The notes under the pieces: generated by a model
What the model was told of the DNA's origin: nothing
Seen by the model: only the letters and a program-made list of their open reading frames with translations
Databases searched by the model: none
Part shown: positions 23,148 through 32,116 of the stretch, piece by piece
Position numbering within the stretch: position 1 is the stretch's first letter
Layout of the letters: every line of letters starts with the position of its first letter
Source of the DNA: Proteocatella sp049670425
GTDB lineage: Bacteria; Bacillota; Clostridia; Peptostreptococcales; Filifactoraceae
NCBI GenBank assembly: GCA_049670425.1
Contig: JBATTG010000260.1
Location: 1-36,132, forward strand
Length of the DNA stretch: 36,132 nucleotides
Direction of reading: 5' to 3'
Program-made: the position numbers and the translations under genes

Positions 23148-24236
23148 TTATAAGGTCCTCTTTTTCCAGTATCGTAAAACCATTATGAGGCCAATACTTA
23201 TTCCTGACAAAATCATCCTTGCATAAAAAATGCTTCCATTGACAAGATCTGCAAACTTGCTATTTTTTTCATATGACGCGCTGTCGGGGCTTTGCAATGC
23301 AAAGTCAACTCCGTCATCAGATTTCTTGCCTATGCTCCAGGACTTGAACAGATCTATTTTCTTTTCTATTATAAGTTCTTCATTGACTCTTACATTTAAG
23401 CTTATTTCCGAAGATATGACATCAGTCGTAAGCCTTACAACGCCCGCTTCTGACACGCTTGTTCCGCTGTAATCTTCAGGAAATGAAAATTCAATCTTGT
23501 CGCCCGGCTCTTTATTTAAAATCTGATACTGAGCTATCGTTTCTCCAAAAACCGGGAGCTGCATCTCCTCGTCTCCTGCAAGCCTGATTTTTGAATAATT
23601 ATCATACTTGACAGCTGACTTGCGCCTTAGGAGTGCTGCGTTTTTTATGACTATTTCACTGCTGCTTTGGTCTTGCGGCGGTATTATGGTGATGCCCCAG
23701 GTAGTAATCTTGTTGAATTCATGTCCGGCCGTTTTTGAAATATCATCCTTGCACTCAAAATTCCTGAAAACCGCGTATATCCTGCCCTTGAATCCTGCCG
23801 GGATTTTCAATGTTTCAAGCACCTCTCTTGCATGCAGATCTTCATCTGTCAGGCCTTCCAGGAAAACGAGGCTGCCGTCTGCTAAACTGAAACGGTTTCC
23901 ATTCGCATCTTCTATGTTCAGGTTTATATCAACCGAAAAATCATTGGTATTTTCCATGCCAATTACCAGGGCTCCAAATTCGCTCCAGTTTTCAGGTCTA
24001 TACTGATAGACGAATGAATATCCAGGCGCATCATAAGGTTTATTTATCTTTATGCTCGCCCCCCTGTCTGTTCTGGTTATAGTCGTTTCGATATTGCCCT
24101 TAGCTACCTTGAAAGTCATGCCCAACACCTTATCTCCTGCATTGGCATAACAGGTATACCCTTCACTCAGGATGTATGCCATCGATAAAATCAGCGTCAA
24201 AATACAAACTAGGCAGCCTGCTTTCCTTTTACTCAT
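23148..24236 (-). CDS. Exported protein with C-terminal membrane anchor, in exopolysaccharide operon
   Basis: A 362-residue protein of no family I can name. A signal peptide or anchor (MSKRKAGCLVCILTLILSMA) is followed by a beta-rich region with GALVIGMENTNDFSVDINLN, GSLVFLEGLTD and IPAGFKGRIYAVFRNF, resembling a jelly-roll carbohydrate-binding fold. A second beta region lies near 230-290. A single helix close to the C-terminus (ARMILSGISIGLIMVLRYW) is followed by a basic tail KKRTL. This layout is similar, in reduced form, to BcsB, which partners BcsA. It sits 11 bases after the BcsA-like gene and has a strong site GAGGAGG. Function as a synthase partner or polymer-binding guide is inference. 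Confidence 0.72.
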   Translation of the reverse strand: MSKRKAGCLVCILTLILSMAYILSEGYTCYANAGDKVLGMTFKVAKGNIETTITRTDRGASIKINKPYDAPGYSFVYQYRPENWSEFGALVIGMENTNDFSVDINLNIEDANGNRFSLADGSLVFLEGLTDEDLHAREVLETLKIPAGFKGRIYAVFRNFECKDDISKTAGHEFNKITTWGITIIPPQDQSSSEIVIKNAALLRRKSAVKYDNYSKIRLAGDEEMQLPVFGETIAQYQILNKEPGDKIEFSFPEDYSGTSVSEAGVVRLTTDVISSEISLNVRVNEELIIEKKIDLFKSWSIGKKSDDGVDFALQSPDSASYEKNSKFADLVNGSIFYARMILSGISIGLIMVLRYWKKRTL

Positions 24237-24247
24237 TGGCCCTCCTC

Positions 24248-26551
24248 TTATATATAATCCATCAGGTTCAATTCCAAATTCGCTTCTTCTTTTTTTAAAC
24301 CTTCTGATGATTCGTCATATAGCATTGAACTTGCCTCATCTAACCAAACCAGCAGCCTTCCTCTGCGTTCTTTTACAGCTACGATATCATCTATATTGTC
24401 AATTCTGTACAGGATTCCCTCCTTATGATTATGGTCTTGTGATAACGTGCATTTGAGAACTATATCATCAGCTATATGAAGAGTTATCTCCTTTTTCAGG
24501 TTGCCTTCTTGGGGATTTTTTAAAAGTATATGCGAATAATTGAAGTCTGTTACGGTCACAGTCTCATGTTCTGAAATCTTGACCTCTTTGTTTAGAACCA
24601 CTCTCGGATATTTCCTTGAAAATGTCATCTTTTTTTCTGTACGTCTCCTGATATTAACCTGCAAATCATCAAAAAAACCAAGATGTTTTTCTATTCGTGC
24701 AGGCAATGTCGGTATGCGGTCATGTACGATACAGATCCATTGATCGAGATCCTGCTCGCTGATATGCGTTATTTTAACCGCATACTTCCATACCTTTTGA
24801 AATTTCCCTGCAGTTACGATGCTGCATATCATATCTGCGCGGTATCTGTCGGTTTCCAGAAGCACCTCAATTTCATCTTCGGGGTCTATAAACTCCGGAT
24901 TATCTAAACTAAAGGAAAATCCGGTTTCCGAAATGTCCAAGGTTCTGGATTCCAGTTCCATATTCTTAAATTTAATCCTGCAGCATACATCCGCCGCATA
25001 TCGCTCTGATTTTCTGAACTGCTGTCTTCCCAGCATGAAAAAGACTGCCATAAGAAGACTGAAAAGATTCCCTGTCAGCCAGAACAGCACGACGCTATAC
25101 ACCAGTGTACCTGTATCAAAAATAGAATAAATCATGTTCCAGATTCCTACTACCGACAGGATTATATATATGAAATAGGGCAGTGCATTCATAAGCTTGT
25201 ATGGATTTGTTTCCTGTATGTTATCTTTTTTTGTAACTGAAAAACTATTTTTTGATATCCCGAACGTCTCAAGAATTACCGCTGGCATAAGCGCATTAAA
25301 CATGATCGTTTCATATACGTTTGTCCATCTCGTATTTCTGATATTTCCCGAGAGTCTTTTTAAGGTAGCATCATTCAAGAGATACATTGGCAGCCAGAAT
25401 ACCAAAAGCTCCGGCAGGGTGCATTTAACTATTATTATGTTGAAAACTGCAAACAGTATGGGCGCCATGATATATACAAATCTTTTTATGGCCGCATACC
25501 AGTAAGAAATAGACGATATATAACTTAGCCTCTGACCCAGTGTGAGTCCTTTTCTAAAAAGAATGTTAAGCCGTCTTCCTGTTTGTATGCAGCCTCTTGC
25601 CCATCTTTCTCTTTGTTTTATCAGGCTCTTCAAATCCGTCGGCGACAGACCAGAGGCATGGATTTCATCTACCGCATAACACCTATAGCCCTTGCTCTGA
25701 ATGAGTATGCCCGTGGCAAAATCCTCGGTTATAGAATTTGTAAAAAAACCTCCCACATCTTCAAGCGCCTTTCTTGAAAGCACGGTATTGCTTCCTCCGT
25801 AGATGACGGAATTCGTCTTGTTTTTCGATACCTGTATATCTCTGTAAAAGTAGTCCTGTTCATTTGGTATCCGGTTTTCAGAATACAGATTGAACTGAAA
25901 CAAATCGGTATTGTAGAAGCTCTGCGGAGTCTGTATGAATCCGATATCGGCATGTTCTTGAGCCTCTCCATGCTTTTTGGCCTGTTCATTTTTCAAGAAA
26001 TATGGCACCGTAGCAACCAGAAAATCATGCATGGGAATCATGTCAGCATCAAGCGTCACTATCAGAGGTGAACTGGAATTTGCCATGGCGTTGTTCAAAT
26101 TTCCAGCCTTGGCGCCCTTCAGGTCATCCCTTGCCAGATAATTCACTCCCAGCTTCTGTGCAAGCTGCTTCATCTGCGTCCGGTTTCCATCATCGCATAG
26201 ATATATGTGAACCCTGCTTTTTTGGGGATAATCCATATTCAGGCAACCATTCAAGGTCTTTCTGAGCAGGCTCTGCGGTTCATTGTAGGTTGCTACAAAA
26301 ACATCAACGTCCGGATACAGATCCTCATCTATTTCAGGTTTTTGAGGAACTTCTATGTCTTTTAAACCATAATAATGAATAATCATTTCAAAAAAACCTA
26401 TTATTTCAACCATGAATAAAATAAAAGCACATAGCATTGGAAAAAAACCATACCCATAAGGCAGGGTCCTTAACACCCTCCAAAGCATGTACACTACCGA
26501 ATATAATATTGTTGCCACAAACAAGATGTTATTTTTCAGAGCTTTTTGCAT
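24248..26551 (-). CDS. bcsA: BcsA-like processive GT2 synthase with PilZ domain(s)
   Basis: A 767-residue membrane synthase. Two helices (about 9-60) precede the GT2 domain: VDVFVATYNEP, YLCDDG (Asp120), TLDADM (168-170), ITEDFATG (275-277) and QRERW (313-317), the D, DxD, TED and QxxRW set of cellulose-type synthases. More membrane helices follow (about 345-505). A PilZ domain starts with RKSER (513-517) and DISETG (539-544), the c-di-GMP-binding signature. A further C-terminal region has RKYPR (646-650), but DFNYSH (669-674) where the second motif should be. Product: probably a beta-glucan such as cellulose, gated by c-di-GMP; FxVTxK gating details were not checked. AGAAGGG precedes the ATG. 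First gene of the operon. Confidence 0.9.
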   Translation of the reverse strand: MQKALKNNILFVATILYSVVYMLWRVLRTLPYGYGFFPMLCAFILFMVEIIGFFEMIIHYYGLKDIEVPQKPEIDEDLYPDVDVFVATYNEPQSLLRKTLNGCLNMDYPQKSRVHIYLCDDGNRTQMKQLAQKLGVNYLARDDLKGAKAGNLNNAMANSSSPLIVTLDADMIPMHDFLVATVPYFLKNEQAKKHGEAQEHADIGFIQTPQSFYNTDLFQFNLYSENRIPNEQDYFYRDIQVSKNKTNSVIYGGSNTVLSRKALEDVGGFFTNSITEDFATGILIQSKGYRCYAVDEIHASGLSPTDLKSLIKQRERWARGCIQTGRRLNILFRKGLTLGQRLSYISSISYWYAAIKRFVYIMAPILFAVFNIIIVKCTLPELLVFWLPMYLLNDATLKRLSGNIRNTRWTNVYETIMFNALMPAVILETFGISKNSFSVTKKDNIQETNPYKLMNALPYFIYIILSVVGIWNMIYSIFDTGTLVYSVVLFWLTGNLFSLLMAVFFMLGRQQFRKSERYAADVCCRIKFKNMELESRTLDISETGFSFSLDNPEFIDPEDEIEVLLETDRYRADMICSIVTAGKFQKVWKYAVKITHISEQDLDQWICIVHDRIPTLPARIEKHLGFFDDLQVNIRRRTEKKMTFSRKYPRVVLNKEVKISEHETVTVTDFNYSHILLKNPQEGNLKKEITLHIADDIVLKCTLSQDHNHKEGILYRIDNIDDIVAVKERRGRLLVWLDEASSMLYDESSEGLKKEEANLELNLMDYI

Positions 26552-26628
26552 ATACGCCCTTCTAACGATTATATACCGTTTAATTATTTGAATTTTCAGA
26601 TTAGACCATTTGGGTAAAACTTAAAAAA

Positions 26629-26657
26629 ATTATATCACATATGTACTGTTAAAACAA
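26629..26657 (-). promoter_or_regulatory. Sigma-A promoter of the exopolysaccharide operon
   Basis: Minus strand: TTGTTT (26657-26652), 17-base spacer, TATAAT (26634-26629) with TGA just before it (extended -10). The leader to the bcsA ATG is about 70 bases, too short for a typical c-di-GMP riboswitch. Confidence 0.65.
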
Positions 26658-26706
26658 GCCTTTCGAAATTGCATTTCAAGCTGCTGAATACTTTTTATGC
26701 AACTTA

Positions 26707-26747
26707 AAAGGAATGCTATCAGCACAATCTGCCAATATCATTCCTTT
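26707..26747 (-). terminator. Possible terminator of the MMPL operon
   Basis: AAAGGAATG and CATTCCTTT arms (26707-26715 and 26739-26747) with a 23-base loop that can fold further. The T-tract is short (TTTT then AAG), so confidence is moderate. It lies between the coiled-coil gene and the bcsA promoter. Confidence 0.5.
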
Positions 26748-26780
26748 GCTTATATTAGTAAATTCATTTTCTGAAAACAC

Positions 26781-28847
26781 TTAGCCTTTAGGTTTCAATG
26801 CCGACGCTACAATCGAAGCCATCTTCTTGAATATATCGCCTATCCTGCTGATTACCGTTCCCTTGTCTTTTTCAGCATTCTTCTCAAGGTCCACATTGCT
26901 TTTTTCATCTTCATCCCTGGTGATTTCCTTGGTTCGCAGTATCACCTGTATGCTTTCAGGCTCGATGTTCTGCTTCGAGGTAAAAGAAACCATGGTGGCC
27001 TGCGTATCTATGTTCAGCATATGATTTTCATCTTCCGTGTATTTGTCCCACTCCGAATCCACCAGATCCTTTACCGTATTCTTGGCATTTCTCAGAGTTG
27101 TTGTCTGACCCAGGCCAGCCATAGATTTCTCAAGGGCATCTATGAGCCCGTTTATGCTTTTTTTAGTGCCTTCATCGAGCTGTCCTGCGCTCTTTTTGAG
27201 AAGTGCTTCCGACTCAGTAAGAAAGCTGTGGACATTTCCTATGCTTTCGATGGCAAGCCCGAGCATTTCCTGTGAGTCGTTTACCGCCTGAAGAGCCACG
27301 GGCTCATTCTCGTCTATTATATCGTTGAGATCGACAATCCCATCAATCACAACCTTGCTCAGCTCTGCAAGCTCGCTTACGCTCTCGTTGAGAGCCTTCG
27401 TATTTCCCATGGTGCTTATTATGTCTGAGGAATACTGGCCAGCGGTGCTCTTAAGCCCTCCGACCATCGCCCCGATGCTCGTAAGCCCGTCTCCTATCTG
27501 GCCTACTCCGCCGAGTATCATGTCGAGTCTTGGATCGCTGGCCGCTTCTGAAAGCGCGGTGATGCTGGCAGAATCTATGCCTGAAGCACTCAAATCCTCA
27601 TCGAGCGAATTGACCGCCAGTTTTATGGTTTTCACGTCTTCGTCCAGGGATGTCGAAAGACTTTCAAACTCGGTTATATTGCTGCTCACGGCCTTTTGGA
27701 CGGTTCTTTTTTTCGCGCCCATGTTGACATCACCAAGCTCATCGACGAGATCCTGAAGTTCGCTCAGATTTTCATTAAGGTCAATGAGTATGGTCTGCAC
27801 TTTTCCAAGCTTGTATTTGACCTCCTTGGTGGCATCCACAATCACGTTGACCTGCTTGTTTACGTCTGTGATTAGCTGCTCTGTAGCTTCAAGATGGGGT
27901 ATGAATTTTTCAAGCTGCCTTGCGCTGTCATCGAGGTTCACAAGAGTCCTGTCCGCATCTTCATAAACGCCTGCCTTTGAAGTGCTCACGGTTTCTCTAG
28001 CTCCGTCAACCACCCTGAGACCTTTTGCCGTCTCATCGAAGCTGCTTTGCATGCTCTCGAGCGTGTTCAAGATAACATCCATGCTCGCGCTCATGGCATC
28101 TGTGGAATCCTCGATTTTCTCCTTGGTTTCTCTGAGATCCTTCAGATCGTCAAGCTGGGAAAGGGTAGCTGGAATAATCATTATGGCAAATCCTGGAAAT
28201 TCAAAGTCATCAGAGCCCACCCTTATCAAAAATTCATTTTCTTCCCCAGGAAGCCCCATAAACATTATGGCCTTCTTGTTTCCTACGCTCTGAAGCTGGG
28301 CTCCCGGAGCCTCTATGCTGAGGTTTTCATCCATGTCTATCATGGTTGCCACCTGAAGTAGCATGTTATTTTTATAGTAGGCCTCAATTTTCGAATTGGG
28401 AACGGCCTTTATTTTTATCTCCACAAGACCTTTTTCCCCTGCAAGCTCCTCGGCCTTTTTTTCTACGCCATTAAGCTTGTAGGCTACATCGAAGGTCCAC
28501 GGAAGCACGGTCTGCTTCTTCCTTGGCACGGCTTCGAAATAGAATCTTGAAATATCATCCGTAAGTTTGAAGACGACTTTACCATTGTTTACCTGGGGCT
28601 TTACGAAGTTGCTCATGTTTGTAATCTTGTCATAGTCTCCAAAATCCACAATTTCCTTTGAGCCATTTACGTTATAGCTCTTTACTATCCTGGTTTCATC
28701 TATGGCTCCATAGTAATCCAGATTCACATACATCGATTCGTCATGCTTTGGAGAAGGCGCCGCCGCATAAGCTGCTCCAAGCGAAAAACATGACATAATC
28801 ATGCTCAAAACCAGTGCCTTTGAAACAACCTTTTTATATAATCTCAT
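26781..28847 (-). CDS. Large exported coiled-coil protein, MMPL partner
   Basis: A 688-residue protein with a clear signal peptide (core ALVLSMIMSCFSLGAAYA). An N-terminal beta-rich domain (about 35-235) contains YVNLDYYGAIDETRIVKSYNV and a Pro-rich PWTFDVAYKLNG. A very long helical region follows (about 235-610) with heptad-like Leu/Ile/Val spacing (LDDLKDLRETKEKIEDSTDA, TEQLITDVNKQVNVIVD). The C-terminus is charged and ends in an amphipathic helix RIGDIFKKMASIVASALK; no membrane helix is seen. It recalls YhgE/Pip-type coiled-coil proteins but lacks their membrane domain. The ATG overlaps the end of the MMPL gene by 14 bases, with GGAGG inside that gene, so the two products are made together; an extracytoplasmic accessory to the exporter is inferred. 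Confidence 0.75.
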   Translation of the reverse strand: MRLYKKVVSKALVLSMIMSCFSLGAAYAAAPSPKHDESMYVNLDYYGAIDETRIVKSYNVNGSKEIVDFGDYDKITNMSNFVKPQVNNGKVVFKLTDDISRFYFEAVPRKKQTVLPWTFDVAYKLNGVEKKAEELAGEKGLVEIKIKAVPNSKIEAYYKNNMLLQVATMIDMDENLSIEAPGAQLQSVGNKKAIMFMGLPGEENEFLIRVGSDDFEFPGFAIMIIPATLSQLDDLKDLRETKEKIEDSTDAMSASMDVILNTLESMQSSFDETAKGLRVVDGARETVSTSKAGVYEDADRTLVNLDDSARQLEKFIPHLEATEQLITDVNKQVNVIVDATKEVKYKLGKVQTILIDLNENLSELQDLVDELGDVNMGAKKRTVQKAVSSNITEFESLSTSLDEDVKTIKLAVNSLDEDLSASGIDSASITALSEAASDPRLDMILGGVGQIGDGLTSIGAMVGGLKSTAGQYSSDIISTMGNTKALNESVSELAELSKVVIDGIVDLNDIIDENEPVALQAVNDSQEMLGLAIESIGNVHSFLTESEALLKKSAGQLDEGTKKSINGLIDALEKSMAGLGQTTTLRNAKNTVKDLVDSEWDKYTEDENHMLNIDTQATMVSFTSKQNIEPESIQVILRTKEITRDEDEKSNVDLEKNAEKDKGTVISRIGDIFKKMASIVASALKPKG

Positions 28848-30987
28848 CTAAATCCTCCTCCAAATCATTATTTTTCCTGTCATTTCGCCTTGCCCTTATT
28901 CTGGCTCTTCTGGCCTGGGATTTTGCCTGCTGCCTCTCTATCGGGGCATCACACATCGCAAGCAGGGCGGGCAAAAGAGAGAGCACCAGCATCATGCTAA
29001 ATAGGGCGCCTCTTCCAACGAGTCTTCCCATCTGGGATATCCCCTGTATTGTGGAGCTGAAGTAGAGGCCGTATCCGACAACCGTAAGTATGGAGCCTGA
29101 AGTCAGGATGGAAAGGGCGCTGACGCTTATGGCGTTTTTTGCCGCCGGCTCCGGCTCCATGGTATTTCTAGCAGCAAGATAGTTGTTTGTCAGTAGTATC
29201 GAGTAGTCGATGGTGGCACCAAGCTGCAGGCAGCTTACGATTATATACCCGATGTAGAGCATGGTGTCGCCTATTATATAAGGAAGCGCCATGTTCAGAT
29301 ATATCGCAACCTCGATTGGAATGATGACCAGAAGCGGTACAAGCGCCGACTGAAAGGTTATAGCGACAACCATAGCCACTCCGAGCATGGAAACAATGCT
29401 TACAAAATTATAATCCTTGGTCAGTATGTTCTCGATGTCTATGGTCGTCGGTGTCATCCCCACTATATAGGAGTCATCAGGATAGTACTCCTTGATTTTA
29501 GCCTCCAGCTTGCGGCTGCAGTCAAAGGCAAATTGGCTTTCCTGCACCGTGTCCATGGATATTAGAATTCTTGCATAATTTTGCGTCCTGAGCTCATCTA
29601 CTATTCCCTCTGGAAGGAAACCTTCTGGAATCCCTATTGGAAGTTCTCCTGAGAGTGATTTGGCCGATTTTATGAAATCCATGTCCTCGATGTCTTGGGT
29701 CAGGCGTTTTTCCTGGACTATCGACCCGTTTGGCACGATTGCTATGACGATATTGCTCCGTCCAAATACAGCGTCGATGACCTCGCCATCGTCATATACC
29801 TGGGTTCCCGGGCCGGCTCCAAGAGCATTGTCTCCATAAAGGAAGTCATTCATTCCCTGGCCCACATAACATGGTATGGTGATAAGAAGCGATGCTACGA
29901 TTACAAGCTTTCTTATCCTGTACATGCGCCTTGCAAGAGGATCAAAAGAAGGCATGAATGATTTATGCGCATACTTCTCGATTCTTGCGTTGAATCTCAA
30001 GATGAGCGTAGGCATGAGCAGAAGAACCGTCGCCAGGCTGACTATTATACCCTTTGTAAGCACGAAGCCGACATCCTTGCCGACGGTAAACTGCATGAGC
30101 GCCATTGAGAGAAAGCCCACTATAGTAGTTGCTCCGCTTGCAAGTATGGCGCTCGATGAGTCTCTGATTGCATGTTCGAGAGCCTCATGTATCTCCATGC
30201 CTTTCTCCTTGTTTGCCGTGAACATATGTAAAAGAAATATGGAGTAATCCATGGATACTGCGAGCTGCAGAATCGCCGCCGTGGCAAAGGTAAAGAAGGA
30301 TATGCTACCGAACATGATGTTGCTTCCCATATTTATGACGATGGCTATTACCATCACTGCTATGAACAGTATCGGCTCAAACCATGAAGTAGTTGTGATT
30401 GCAAGGATTGCAAGTATTATTACAAATGCTATTCCCATCGCCATAGCTATTTCCTTAACTATGGTTTCCTGCCTTGACTTGTTGCTTACCGCCGTGCCAG
30501 AGTAATAGCCGTGTTCTCCTACGATTTCATGTATTTTGTTAAGGGCCTCATGGGTGGTCTTGTCCGAGTCCCCGTCTTCAAAAACTACTTCCACGATGGC
30601 GTTTCCATCCTTGTAGAATTCATCGAGGTCTTCGCTTTCGAGCACAAATGGCTTGGACATATAGACATCCGCGACGGAATCCAGCCCCAGTACCATGTCC
30701 ACGCCATCTACGTCAGCGATGGCATCCCTTACATTCTTCGCCTGATACAAAGACACATCCTTGAGCATTATTCTAGCCATTCCAGGGTATCCAAACTCCC
30801 TTTCCATGACATCGAGTGCCTGTTTGGAAGGCGCAAATTCCGGAAGATATTCACTTAAGTCGTAATTCACACCTACGAATGGATAGCATATTGCACAAAC
30901 TACAAGCATTGCAAGGAATGCTTTTTCGATTTTCTTTCCTTCATAAACAATAAAGTGAATTACTTTTTCGATGCCTATTTTCTTCAT
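28834..30987 (-). CDS. MMPL/RND-superfamily exporter
   Basis: A 717-residue protein with about twelve membrane helices in two repeats, each a single helix, an extracytoplasmic domain and five helices. QLAVSMDYSIFLLH (Asp247-Tyr248) and LGATIDYSILLTNN (Asp594-Tyr595) are the twin Asp-Tyr proton-relay motifs of MmpL proteins. The C-terminal tail is Arg-rich then acidic (QARRARIRARRNDRKNN, EEDLDEII). MMPL proteins export lipids, glycolipids or peptides using proton flow. The start is ATG at 30987: GGAGG at 30993-30997 precedes it. The frame also opens at 31005 with no site. A TetR gene is divergent, so drug- or lipid-inducible repression is plausible. Confidence 0.92.
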   Translation of the reverse strand: MKKIGIEKVIHFIVYEGKKIEKAFLAMLVVCAICYPFVGVNYDLSEYLPEFAPSKQALDVMEREFGYPGMARIMLKDVSLYQAKNVRDAIADVDGVDMVLGLDSVADVYMSKPFVLESEDLDEFYKDGNAIVEVVFEDGDSDKTTHEALNKIHEIVGEHGYYSGTAVSNKSRQETIVKEIAMAMGIAFVIILAILAITTTSWFEPILFIAVMVIAIVINMGSNIMFGSISFFTFATAAILQLAVSMDYSIFLLHMFTANKEKGMEIHEALEHAIRDSSSAILASGATTIVGFLSMALMQFTVGKDVGFVLTKGIIVSLATVLLLMPTLILRFNARIEKYAHKSFMPSFDPLARRMYRIRKLVIVASLLITIPCYVGQGMNDFLYGDNALGAGPGTQVYDDGEVIDAVFGRSNIVIAIVPNGSIVQEKRLTQDIEDMDFIKSAKSLSGELPIGIPEGFLPEGIVDELRTQNYARILISMDTVQESQFAFDCSRKLEAKIKEYYPDDSYIVGMTPTTIDIENILTKDYNFVSIVSMLGVAMVVAITFQSALVPLLVIIPIEVAIYLNMALPYIIGDTMLYIGYIIVSCLQLGATIDYSILLTNNYLAARNTMEPEPAAKNAISVSALSILTSGSILTVVGYGLYFSSTIQGISQMGRLVGRGALFSMMLVLSLLPALLAMCDAPIERQQAKSQARRARIRARRNDRKNNDLEEDLDEII

Positions 30988-31034
30988 ATTGTCCTCCATT
31001 AACAAACTCAGTGTTGATTTTTCATCTGTTGTAT

Positions 31035-31063
31035 ATTATAATACTCCTATAGACATATCGCAA
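31035..31063 (-). promoter_or_regulatory. Sigma-A promoter of the MMPL operon
   Basis: Minus strand: TTGCGA (31063-31058), 17-base spacer, perfect TATAAT (31040-31035), about 48 bases before the ATG. The divergent TetR-family gene is the probable repressor, but I could not identify a convincing operator dyad. Confidence 0.7.
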
Positions 31064-31150
31064 TAATCAATAAATTCATAAAAGTCTACTAAACAACATT
31101 TTGAACTTTTGTGTTCATTAATTGATAGAAAATTAGGAAAATGGTGCAAA

Positions 31151-31729
31151 ATGAACAATATAAAGATGGATAGAAGGATAAGAAAAACCAGAAATAATCT
31201 GAAGTTAAGTTTGTCCGAGCTTATGTGCGAAAAAGACTTTAAGGATATAACGGTAAAAGACATAGCCGACAGAGCCGACATAAACCGCGGGACATTCTAT
31301 CTTCATTACAAAGATACTTATGACCTGCTGGAAAAAATCGAAAACGGCATACTGATGGAATTTCAGGACATGATAGATACCTACAGGCCTCCGACTCCGG
31401 TTACTACACTGCTGCCCATTCTTGAACCGATTGCAGACTATATCCTGGACAACCAGGAAGTGTGCCGCAGCATGTTCAGGAACAAATCCAATATGAATTT
31501 CATTCACAAATTCAGAAAACTTATCTCTGAAAATGGAGCGTCCTTCATAAAGGAAAAATTCCCAAGCTACAACAAGGAAATCTATGAATTTTACTTCACC
31601 TTCATAAGTTTTGGAATCCTCGGCCAGATAAAACACTGGTTCGACACCGACCTGCACCTTCCCAAAAAAGACTTTGTGGAGATGGTAGACAAGATAATAA
31701 CCAGCGCCGCAGCCAGCGTACTTTCATAA
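31151..31729 (+). CDS. TetR/AcrR family transcriptional regulator
   Basis: A 192-residue regulator. The N-terminal helix-turn-helix is well conserved: RKTRNNLKLSLSELMCEKDF, ITVKDIADRADINRGTFYLHYKDTYDLL (33-60). The C-terminal helical domain resembles the TetR_C_8 group, with YFTFISFGILGQIKHWFDT. These proteins repress adjacent genes until a ligand binds the C-terminal pocket. It is divergent from the MMPL exporter operon, the obvious target. I chose the ATG at 31151 (weak AGGA upstream); an in-frame TTG at 31109 would add a Cys/Lys-rich N-terminus not typical of the family. Confidence 0.9.
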   Translation: MNNIKMDRRIRKTRNNLKLSLSELMCEKDFKDITVKDIADRADINRGTFYLHYKDTYDLLEKIENGILMEFQDMIDTYRPPTPVTTLLPILEPIADYILDNQEVCRSMFRNKSNMNFIHKFRKLISENGASFIKEKFPSYNKEIYEFYFTFISFGILGQIKHWFDTDLHLPKKDFVEMVDKIITSAAASVLS

Positions 31730-31737
31730 TGGCGCAT

Positions 31738-31771
31738 AAAAAGAGAGGCCCTTTCGGAAACCTCTCTTTTT
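31738..31771. terminator. Bidirectional terminator between tetR and DUF1292 genes
   Basis: AAAAAGAGAGG (31738-31748) and CCTCTCTTTTT (31761-31771) are perfect 11-base arms. The hairpin has A-run and T-run on either side, so it works on both strands. Confidence 0.93.
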
Positions 31772-31791
31772 GCATTTCATTATTCTTATAC

Positions 31792-32088
31792 TTACTCTTC
31801 TCTTTCAAAATCTTCGTTGCCGAAAGTTTCCCAAAAAGCATCAGTAACTTTTCCAAATTCAACATCATCTTCAATATTTTGAAGATCTATTTCATCGTTT
31901 GCAAGTTCAGCATATTTGTAAATAAGAACTCTTTCATCTTCTTCAGGCACTAATGCAATATACTCGTTGCCCTCAACTTCAAATACTCCTATAACCTCAC
32001 AAGCAACTTCCTCGCCATCGTCTAGTACAAGATTAAGTACTATTGGCTCTTCATCTTCAAAATCATTTTTAAATTCCATATCGCTCAT
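31792..32088 (-). CDS. DUF1292 family protein (YrzB-like)
   Basis: A 98-residue, strongly acidic protein. EPIVLNLVLDDGEEVACEVIGVFEVEGNEYIAL and VLIYKYAELANDEIDLQNIEDDVEFGKVTDAFWETF match the DUF1292 family of small Firmicute proteins of unknown function (beta-rich N-terminal half, acidic helical end). ATG at 32088 follows a perfect AGGAGG (32095-32100) six bases away; the frame opens 15 codons earlier without a site. In many Firmicutes this family is near yrrL/yrzL; here it is beside nrdJ, so no functional link is claimed. Confidence 0.9.
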   Translation of the reverse strand: MSDMEFKNDFEDEEPIVLNLVLDDGEEVACEVIGVFEVEGNEYIALVPEEDERVLIYKYAELANDEIDLQNIEDDVEFGKVTDAFWETFGNEDFEREE

Positions 32089-32116
32089 AGTGTGCCTCCT
32101 AAATTTTTGACCCTGC

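Noticed and set aside
26552..26628. c-di-GMP riboswitch in the bcsA leader
   Set aside because: The predicted leader is about 70 bases, and no GEMM-like conserved core was seen. Control is more likely through the PilZ domain.
31041..31087. TetR operator formed by TAGAC and GTCTA arms
   Set aside because: The arms are only five bases and far apart (28 bases), so chance similarity is likely in AT-rich DNA.
31205..31657. 150-residue minus-strand frame opposite the TetR gene
   Set aside because: It is antisense to a well-conserved helix-turn-helix protein, with no recognisable features.
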